From Conchocele bisecta (lineage: Eukaryota; Mollusca; Bivalvia; Lucinida; Thyasiridae), in contig CM055274.1 in the NCBI GenBank assembly GCA_029237695.1, positions 21,751,505 through 21,815,504 of the forward strand: a DNA stretch of 64,000 nt. Direction: 5' to 3'. Each line of letters begins with the position of its first letter. The first letter of the stretch is position 1. The position numbers and the translations under genes are program-made. This document shows positions 55,753 through 64,000 of this stretch, piece by piece. Under the pieces are notes generated by a model. The model saw only the letters and a list, made by a program, of their open reading frames with translations, did not search any database and was not told where the DNA came from.

Positions 55753-57045
55753 TGTATATATATATGGGCCACGCCATACGAAAACCGGGCTTAATGACAA
55801 CGTCGTGAAAAGCGGTAAACGACGGTCGGAAAGACGACGATTCAAATTGTCTAACGTCGCCGTAAAAGCTTACATTTTGCCCTCCCATTTACGTTTATTG
55901 GTGTCAGTTAACATTAAGTGTGAACAGAAAACGGAAAATGATAACTTATTGAAACTTTCGCTAATATGAGACGCGATGCCTCAGTACACATATTATGACG
56001 TCATGACTTGATATCACGCACTTGTGACGTCACTGAACGTGAATCCATGTTTAACGTTATGGCCATTGTGTCGTGACAAATATTATAGCAAGGATACTTG
56101 CACGAATTCCTCGCAGCATCAATGACTTACAAATGCTTGAGCCGCTGTACATTGTCGCCTAACTGTAGTTCTTTGACATTGTCACTCTTTTTCGTCGGTT
56201 GTCCTCATGAATTCAAAATGGTGAACGCATAATTTAACTGGCTACATATCAGCGACGTCTCCACTTACACTGCACTTCGATCCCTAAATAATCTTAAATA
56301 TGAACAACCTAGTGTATGTCAACGGTATTACCAGCTATTATCTTGGTAAATTTAGACTTTTGAACAAATATAGCCAGTAGTTAGCGAATGATATGTCATT
56401 TAATGCCACTCATGTTATCGTAAACGGAGGTAGACACTCAGCTATATAATGACATATATATCCGGGGTTTGTATTGAATGTGGCAAAACAAATGCAACAA
56501 AATCTCTTTAATAGATTAAGAATTAGTGATTTCAATGCAGCTTCTTGATTGTTTGTGTATAAGCAATACATAATGCACACAACACACAGTGAGGTCGGTG
56601 GAGTTTTCGAAAAGTCCTGAAATTAATTGGAAATTTGATAGTCATAAACTTGCTTTTCGCACGATTTGTAGTATCAAATCATCAGCTTGTCACTTGCATA
56701 ATAATGTATGTCTGAATCAGGTGATGGTAATGCGATCCTCAAGAAAGACACCTGGTGACAATTATAAGCTACCAAATCTGCCCGACGTCGTGTTTTGTCA
56801 CAAAGTTAACGTTATAAGCCGCCTACTGCAGCAGGCGCGGATACAGGGTGGCGGGGGGATGCGTCCAGGGTGTCCGGAAATTTTATCGTTACCAACACAA
56901 CGTCATCACGCGATATGGGGCCCGACGTCAAAATGATGTTATGTTAATGGTATGCTCCATATTGTGCTCGCACAATGGGTTATTATTTTTCAAAATAAAC
57001 GGTATAACATATTTTTTTTATACTACATGCACTTCCGACAGCTAA
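55753..57045. other. Stretch without recognised genes; CRE-like sites near 56000
   Basis: ATGACGTCATGA (55994-56005) and GTGACGTCACTG (56025-56036) are perfect CRE palindromes. An ORF of 115 codons (56589-56936) shows no family resemblance. I call no gene. Confidence 0.35.
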
Positions 57046-57049
57046 GTCA

Positions 57050-57262
57050 GGCAATGCAATTCACCTTTGTTCAAACATACCAGCTCAAATACCAGCAGTA
57101 ACATTATTGACTGCTGACGTTGTCGAAGTGGATTCCCTTTATGCGGCTGTTCGTGTACGGTATTAAAAAATGAAATCACATGGGGCAAGATTGGGCGAAT
57201 ATGGAGGATTGAATAACGCCTCAATCGAGGATATTTGATAATAGATTCATCCACTGTAACCA
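57050..57262 (-). pseudogene. Mariner/IS630 transposase relic 2
   Basis: One minus-strand frame reads ISSIEALFNPPYSPNLAPCD (from about 57239), then several stops with recognisable remains NNVTAGI and MFEQR, like the C-terminal end of mariner proteins of the PPYSPDLAPCDF type. Two or more stops make it inactive. The N-terminal part is not visible. Confidence 0.65.
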
Positions 57263-58555
57263 CTCAATTGGAAAAATGTACAGATGTCATTTCAACTATC
57301 CTAAAACTCGAGAGAAATTGGGAACTCGCCTGGCCTTCTGCTACATGTTCACCATCATCGGGATCCATCTAGCTATATGTCTCCTCATATTTAAATATTT
57401 TTAATCACACAATGAGTTCAACCGATCTGGCATTTCACGAAATGTGGTCAGTCGACCAAGACTTTTACTTTGGGTCACAACGTCTGACGACGTCACTTTT
57501 GTACGTCTATGTCTGGCTTAGCCTTTCCCGCCTTCATGTCCATTGTCTATCCGACTGTATCGTTCGTATATTGTCATCCCGATCATGGACTTTCTCTCAT
57601 CATCAATATCTCGTGTTTTGTGTTAAAATACAAACTTTAATATAATCTCTTGGTTTTTCCGGCATATTCTCTTACACAGAGCTGGCAGTGTTAAACTACG
57701 TCATTTCCGGTCATGATGTCAGATTTTTAAAATAGTTCGTCGCATACGAAAAGTTAAATAATGTCGCTATTATTCCCAACAATTATTTCAGACAACAGCA
57801 AACAACAGGGAAACGCCAACACTTCTCACTCTGCCTTATTTGAAAATTACGAAATTACATTACTTGGGCCGCCATCCAAAACATGACGTTACATTAGCAA
57901 CTGCAACACGAGCTATGAACATTATTTCCATACTTTGTCTTGGCCTAATGGGACCAGGCTACGAGATATCCAAATTCGGTTGACATGCGATAAAAGATGA
58001 CAAATCGATAGGACTTGTCCGGGTATTTTATCAGCACCCCTTGTACACGCCGTTGATAAAAACGTCGTAATTTCGACGTCATTGATCAAAAACGTCATAT
58101 ACGTTTTTACCACGCGCCATAAAAATACTTCTAAAATGAAAAATAATTGGGATACACTGATAATTTTTGCGGCATATGGCTTTTAAAAGATATACAATTC
58201 AGAATACGCACAGCGCGGCTCATATATACCACGAGCCGCCATCGAATCTTTCACATCGTGTTCGTTTTTTTTAATTAGAAAACGCTTACACCAACGAAAA
58301 CATCGTTTTGTAATTAAGAAAGCGATAACGGTTTTTCATCGTTGTCTAATTAACATAACGAAAACGATGTGAATGCGATGCGAAAACGATGTGTAAACGA
58401 TAGACAGTCGTTCGTTCTAAACCAGGAACAAATCTGGGCTGTACGTATCCAGTAGCTAATAGCTGCTAACTTTCTTAACCCTTTAGTAGGCTTGTTAAGT
58501 GCAAAATATAGGGGTTTGACTTCACATCATGATGCAAGGTCCACTTTGGTATGGA
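57263..58555. other. Stretch without recognised genes
   Basis: AT-rich with several ACGTC motifs. Around 58240-58410 short inverted motifs AACGATG/CATCGTT and AATTA recur. No exon seen. Confidence 0.35.
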
Positions 58556-58760
58556 GGTTCCTTAGGACCATAGAAAGTTTTTTTATCCAAAGACACACGC
58601 TCATATTCAAGATGGCTACCGGCGGCCATATTGAAATTATGGCCGACGATATATAAGTTAAGTTAAATGTCAAGTAAACTTTTGATTCCCATTTCTAGTG
58701 TTTTATGCTTCTAACAATCGTGGATAAATGAATATCAAATAATTGAGCCGCGTCGTGAGA
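58556..58760. repeat. Single monomer of the ATGGCCGCC-type repeat
   Basis: ATTCAAGATGGCTACCGGCG with GCCATATTGAAATTATGGCC and GTCAAGTAAACTTTTGAT are related to the arrays at 60845 and 63480. Confidence 0.45.
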
Positions 58761-58923
58761 AAACATGTCTTCGGGAAATGTTTGGTCAAATTGACATTTT
58801 GTTACTATGACAATGGTATTTGTCTTATGAATTGAATGCTTTTTATTTGATCATGATATCTGCAATATTCATTAAGATATTACATTTTATACAACACCAC
58901 TATTCAGGTCGTTTGAGCAAATA

Positions 58924-58972
58924 TGACGTCACGTAAAAGCGACGTCAAACGACGTTAAAACGACGTCACAGT
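58924..58972. promoter_or_regulatory. Cluster of GACGTCA sites
   Basis: TGACGTCACGT, GCGACGTCAAA and ACGACGTCACAG within 50 bp, about 300 bp upstream of the TATA box at 59259. CRE/ATF-type consensus; function inferred only. Confidence 0.35.
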
Positions 58973-59258
58973 AACAACGTATCTGCCGGTAAACATACAT
59001 TATACGCCAACATTTACAACAGTTTGCAAGTTGACAAACTAGAAGCATGTTTGGCATTGAATAATGAATGTATAGACGGATGAGCTCGAGTCCTTTAGTA
59101 ATACATGAAAATGAAAAGCGCCAAAGATAAACCGGCAAGTTCATGTACCAGCAGGTATAAACGTGCGCGGGTACGGCGGATTCGGTATGCTGATTTTTTC
59201 TTGTTGACGTCCTGTTTACTGATCGTTTTGATAGTAACTGAGTTGTTCTAATGCACTC

Positions 59259-59266
59259 TATAAATA
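59259..59266 (+). promoter_or_regulatory. TATA box before the 59343 ORF
   Basis: TATAAATA lies 77-84 bases upstream of the ATG at 59343, giving a plausible leader of about 50 bases. Confidence 0.35.
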
Positions 59267-59342
59267 TCACGCAATCTGATTGGCTGATGGTCATACATTA
59301 CAGGTATATCATTGTTAATGAACTGTCGCAAATTATTTCAAT

Positions 59343-59678
59343 ATGTATTCGTACGCCAATACTAAGTTTGAGGTCGGTCAATTTACTCTGCCACATAATG
59401 ACCGACCAAAACATGGGGTAACTCACATAAAATGTCCCAAGTGTTATTCTGGTATTATTGTGAAAGACACAGATGGCTTGCATATGAAACGTCCAGGTCC
59501 GAAATGTCCTGGTGACCTGGTCCGAAAGTTGCATGGTCCGAAGTACGGCGAAAAGAAATACAAATATCTCACCGTTGATCACGTTTCATATGTTTTGGCA
59601 GTAATAGATCTTTCACACAACGAGAAAGCATGTATCCTGTGTAATCTTGCATCTCAAATGGTAATATATCATGATTAG
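59343..59678 (+). CDS. Possible small gene or first exon with two Cys pairs
   Basis: An ATG-led frame of 111 codons that I cannot assign to a family. It has CPKC at residues 31-34 and CILC near residues 97-100, with a Lys/Pro-rich middle (KRPGPKCPGDL) and a final TAG at 59676. Codon choice looks mixed, as in a real coding region rather than AT-rich noise. CAAATG/GTAATA at about 59660 could be a splice donor, in which case this is a first exon. A TATA box and CRE-like sites lie upstream. The two Cys pairs suggest, but do not prove, a zinc ribbon. It is not repeated elsewhere in the window. Confidence 0.35.
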   Translation: MYSYANTKFEVGQFTLPHNDRPKHGVTHIKCPKCYSGIIVKDTDGLHMKRPGPKCPGDLVRKLHGPKYGEKKYKYLTVDHVSYVLAVIDLSHNEKACILCNLASQMVIYHD

Positions 59679-59679
59679 A

Positions 59680-60045
59680 CGAGTTATCACAATATGTATC
59701 AACATCAGGGAAGTTTGACAGGTGGCAGCCATTGAAATATTGTTGCTAAGAGATCGTACTGGAGTGACATTAAATGCGCAAAGTAGTAATTAAGGCAATT
59801 ATAATTCTAACAACGAATGTATTGCTTTTATTATTTAAAAATAATGAAATCACCAACAGAAACGTATATACATTCATGCAAAACTCGCTAATATCTTGTA
59901 ATTGTGTTGGAACTATTTTCTTCGTAGAAAATATTATTTGTGTGATCCGTCCGGTATGACCTGCTCAACCAGCCTGCAATCCGGTACGATTTTCCAACAA
60001 GACTCGATAAAGTTTGCACAACAGTAAAGGAGTGCATTAGAAATA
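59680..60045. other. Stretch without recognised features
   Basis: AT-rich; no exon, repeat or element end recognised. Confidence 0.3.
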
Positions 60046-60182
60046 GGTTAACCGCATTGTAATTTTGAAATTTGCGGCGTATATCAGAAAATGATAGGTC
60101 GGAAAACATGTTTAAAAAAGATTTTCCGACCTATCATTTTCTGATATACGCTGAAAATTTCAAAATTACATTACTGTTAACC
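60046..60182. mobile_element. Complete GGTTAAC foldback element
   Basis: A 137-bp hairpin with arms GGTTAACCGCATTGTAATTT and CGTATATCAGAAAATGATAG(GTCGGAAAA) around a loop of about 15 bases. A half copy is at 29872-29945. Confidence 0.7.
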
Positions 60183-60844
60183 CTATAATAATTGTAGAAA
60201 ACCACCATCATTTGAATGTGACAAGCCTTAACTTACAATATCGGTATTCCAATATGCAGATATGAGACACACTCTGCATAAATCTGCATTCATGTATGTA
60301 TACAACAATGTGTTACGTACATTCATGTATACATGTATACAGCAATGTGTTACGTACATTCAAGTATACAACACTTTTTTACATCATATTCATGCAAGTC
60401 TTGGTTTGCAGATGTTGTTCTATGGAAAACGATTTAATTCGTATTGGCAATCGTATCTGCACGGAGAAATGAACTTTCGACACATGAGCAATATAATATA
60501 TCAACTTAGGTTTAAACGTGTTTACTGATGGGGGGCTGGTTAGTGCCGACGGTCGGTCAGACCCGACCCCGCTCTAGCATTTTTGCAGACATTTGTTACC
60601 GCAATATCAGCTTGGTACACCGCCTTGTGTTTGTTTTGGGAGTATTACGGTAACATTTGGTCATTTGGAGTCAACTCGCCTTGCATTGAGCGACTATCGT
60701 AGCCTATTGTTCTGAAACAATCAACTAAACTTCGAAGTCAGAGTGCAACATGCAAATCTCAGCGGAAATTACGTCAGCTAAGTTCACGACGTCATATCTT
60801 GTGACGTCGTCAGACTCCCGAAGACAGGTTTTCTCGCGACGCGA
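60183..60844. other. Stretch without recognised genes
   Basis: It contains two near-repeats of CATTCATGTATACA..CAATGTGTTACGTA (60290-60370) and CRE-like ACGTCA sites near 60775-60815. No exon. Confidence 0.35.
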
Positions 60845-61575
60845 CTCATATAGTAGTTGTATCTCAATTCCAAGGTGGCGGCCGCTGGCAATATTGGAAA
60901 AATAATTACACACAGTATACAAGTTCAGCTAAATTGCAATAACATAAATGATTTACATTTCTTCTGTTCTATACAAGGTTCTAAGAGTCATGGAGGAATG
61001 AATGTCAAATATAGAAGTTGTATGTCAAATTAAAAATGGCCGCCGTTGGCCATATTGGTAAAATATTGCTGACAGCTATATTGAAAAAAGTGGCATACAC
61101 TATATAAGTGTAGCTAAATAGCCATAAAAGTAACGATTTAAATTTCTTCCGTTATATTCAAGTTTCTATGGGTCATGGAGGAATGAATAGCTACTACTGA
61201 AGCTTTATCTAAAATTCAAGATGGCCGCCGGTTGCCATATTGGTAAAATTTGCTGACAATATAAGTATTTAATGAATTAATGTTGTAATGTGACTCTCCT
61301 CTTTTATATAGAACTACATATATGTGTCATAGAACACTGAATAACGTAACTAGTAAGTTGTATTTCGAATCCAAGATGTTCTCCATCACCCAATTTTAAA
61401 TTAAATCCGAGTTCGCTAACTGTTTGTCGATTAGGCTATTATAAACATCTATTCCATCTGTAGACAGTTTTCACTTGAAATAAATGAACTGTGGTATATA
61501 ATTTAACATATGTAAACAAAGCTGAATCTCAAATCCAAGATGCCTGCCATCAATCATTCGGAAATTAGAGATTAG
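60845..61575 (+). repeat. ATGGCCGCC array, forward, about 4 monomers of 165-185 bp
   Basis: Monomers share AGTTGTAT(C/G)T(C)AAATTCAAG, ATGGCCGCCG(G)TTGGCCATAT, TGGTAAAAT and GGTCATGGAGGAATGAAT. The core AAGATGGCCGCC resembles a YY1 site. Later monomers decay. Confidence 0.65.
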
Positions 61576-63475
61576 ACATGTATATATAAACATATAAAAA
61601 ATAAAATAAGGAATATTTAAAGTTTGTACATGTACTGTTTGGATCCGGTTGATTTTACAAAAAATAATTCTCAGGCGGTTTTTACTGTTAGAATGCATTT
61701 AAGTACCATTCAAAAGTAGCACACAAAATGGACAACTTAGTAAATGTTATGAAAACAAAAAAGTAGATGGCATGATGAAAACAATTGCAAGCCAGAAATA
61801 TAGGCACTTGTAATGCAAAAGGCCTTTGAGGAAATGAAAAGGGGCTGCCGCCTACACATATACATACAGCTTAAAGCATTTGGCACTGACACTGTGAATG
61901 CTAACACTTTAACAAAAGTGTTGCTATCTGCAGTACAGATCAACCGACGACCGGAATGAATGACGAAAAAAATGTACACTGCACTGTATGTATACCGTAT
62001 AGTAATAAAATATGCATATACCAATCACATATAATCTTATAATGTATGCAAATGTATGCATTCCATGACAATATAAATCATCACATGCTAATCATTTATA
62101 AGCATATAGTGTAATGGTGTAGTACTAAAATGCACATTACCTTATGCAGGACATTTTGTCATAAACCAAGTATATTCGTGTAATGTTCTATCTATTTAGT
62201 CTGTCTCTCAGAGGCAATATTAATTCAGAGAAACCCAGACTCACTTAATAACATCAATCACCGACATGAAGCCAACATAGCTATATTCGTCAATTTGCAT
62301 TATCATTGAATATTATTGGCGTCATTGTATCAAAATTTAAGCTCAGTCCACGATATGTGGCAATGTTTCTATTAGCAAGGGATAGTGTTATAGTCACCAT
62401 TATACATAGTAGCGGATGAATCGTATCTCGCTGTAGCTAGACTAATTATAAAAGAACGTAAAGTTGACCATTATATCGTGATGTATGCCAGTCATTATGT
62501 ATTTACGCACTAAATGTTGTCTCGACTCGTATTAGTTTTATTAGTTTCATGTAGTGTGAGCAATATATACATTTACATGCTTTATTCCTGTTTCCATAAT
62601 ATATGTTATCTACAACACAATTTACGAGATCAAATTATATTGCGATATGCATACATGTATAAGTCGCTCAAACACCATATTGTATAAATCCTGTTCTTTA
62701 GTGAGTCTGACAAAACTGTACACTACATGTTTGTACTGTTCTGCTTGCTCATACAATAAAACATGTGTTGCAATAAAATGCGCTACTCTCAAACAAAATA
62801 TATATTCACATACACAAAAGGGATTTTGTCATGTGCTGCACTATATAATGCGGAGCATATGCATACAGTATGCACTTCAAGACATACGAATCTCCTGCTC
62901 CCATATCCTGGCAATAGTTCTCCATCCGTATGACTGTTTTATTTATCTCTGCACATGCTCTCAACCCAACTATCACACATACTCCCCATAAATTATATAC
63001 TAATATTCGAATAAGCTCGACTCTTTTACATCTGTAATTCACATAATATCCCTTTACAAAAGTGTATTAATTTCGTTAGCCTGTTCACTTATATGCAGTC
63101 ATTAATTAATCCTACGACCTTCACAAAACCAGCATACACTGTGTCTGTGTCTCATGCATGCAATACATATAATTATTATGCTCATTTTAAAATAACTTAT
63201 TTTTTAATGATTGATGCACACCGTTCATCTGCTCCGTTATTTTAATGTGGCTCATCCACTAGGTTTTGTTAATTCGGTGATTATATTCCATATTTGTTCT
63301 CAAGTTTCATTTTTACATTTTCTTATAATATGTAGTTAAAATTATTTTCGGCATAAATTCCGGGATATCATTTTTAATGCGTTTCAGTTGTAAAAAATAA
63401 TCAAGAAATTAGTTTATGGCATTCATCATAGCTAGAAAACCTGTAGTATAATAGTGCAAACGACACACACTTTGC
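61576..63475. other. AT-rich stretch without recognised genes
   Basis: ORFs of 95 and 114 codons lie here, but with no family signal and with AT-rich codon content. No repeat family of this window found. Confidence 0.4.
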
Positions 63476-63479
63476 GAGC

Positions 63480-64000
63480 TATAAATTTGCCATTTATTTC
63501 AAAATGACGGACAACAGTCATCTTCAACTTGTACTAAAACTTCCATATTTTGACATTTATTCTTCTATGATCCTTGAAAGAAAATTGAATTCTGACTTTT
63601 AAATTAAATTTTGTAAACATATATTATCCGCCACATTTTCTAATATATCTTAGATTTGAGATACAATTTCTGTATTTTGCTATTCATTCTTCCATGACCT
63701 TTAGAAATGTGCATACAATAGATATAGACACAGTCCTAGCACTCGATGGTCCCATAGAAGAATAGAAAAAATGTAGCTTGAACTTAGTTCAACTTATATA
63801 TCGTCGGACATGTTTTCCAATATAGCAAATGGCGGCCGTCTTGAATATAAGATACAACTTCCATATTTTGATAGTTATTCTTCCATTACCATCAGAAACT
63901 TGCATACAACAGAAAAACAATTAATCAATCTAGAATTGAAATTTAGCCAAACGACTATTTCTTTCAGCCACATTTTCCAATATGGTTGTCGGCGGCCATC
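63480..64000 (-). repeat. ATGGCCGCC array, reverse orientation, runs off the right edge
   Basis: Three monomers read on the minus strand like those at 60845-61575 (AATGGCGGCCGTCTTGAATA and ATTCTTCCAT(G/T)ACC on the plus strand). The array faces the forward one across about 1.9 kb. Confidence 0.6.

Noticed and set aside
55515..55969. Poly-Asp, poly-Ser and poly-His proteins
   Set aside because: All arise from reading the GAT microsatellite in different frames.
56589..56936. 115-codon plus-strand ORF
   Set aside because: No motif, no upstream signals, and a G-rich tail that looks like a repeat fragment.

Overview
The window is AT-rich eukaryotic DNA, most likely from a bivalve mollusc. The basis is several phase-compatible exons of a secreted globular C1q-domain family (strongly expanded in bivalves), a CR1/Jockey-type LINE with a 2A-like NPGP motif, DD34E Tc1 elements, hairpin and TTAA-type MITEs, repeats carrying TTGACCTTGACCTT, and arrays built on ATGGCCGCC. 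The species cannot be named. No bacterial operons, functional tRNA genes or rRNA are visible. Intact coding capacity is very low; most of the window is segmental duplications and transposon relics.

Layout. 0-5 kb: exon 1 of a minus-strand C1q gene with a TATA box (its C1q exon lies left of the window), then a duplicated upstream block, a broken TMEM272-like terminal exon (2.5-2.9 kb) and further duplicated sequence. 5.2-12.5 kb: a two-fold repeated flanking unit, each copy followed by a 38-bp satellite; the second array (about 5.2 kb) has a higher-order period near 525 bp and a further duplication of about 1.39 kb. 12.5-17.6 kb: repeats with monomers of about 170 bp, two 481-bp TTAA MITEs, tRNA-derived SINE pieces, and an inverted relative of the satellite flank. 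17.6-22.9 kb: duplicated blocks, a GC-rich terminal-inverted-repeat (TIR) element, twin foldback elements and small TA-target MITEs. 23.3-23.7 kb: an intact C1q exon without a visible exon 1, followed by a decayed LINE (24.4-27.9 kb). 28.4-33.3 kb: duplicated blocks carrying foldback elements. 34.1-36.3 kb: a broken copy of a repetitive metazoan protein family containing a TGCDT motif. 37.4-40.7 kb: a two-exon C1q gene with one in-frame stop and a damaged TATA box. 44.2-48.6 kb: duplicated block, a Tc1 element, a truncated TTAA MITE and a fourth C1q locus. 49-52.1 kb: an LTR-retrotransposon remnant. 52.7-54.2 kb: a second Tc1. 54-64 kb: small repeats, two mariner relics, a possible short exon with a TATA box at 59.3 kb, and two oppositely oriented ATGGCCGCC arrays.

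How the parts relate. The C1q loci share strand, exon length (401 bp), splice phase and polyadenylation signal, and sit in a repeatedly duplicated segment that has been invaded by transposons to different extents. Exon 1 supplies a signal peptide and a short heptad-like helix. Exon 2 supplies the C1q head. The C1q copies are at different stages: apparently usable, missing exon 1, or carrying one stop codon. All coordinates and alignments were made by eye.
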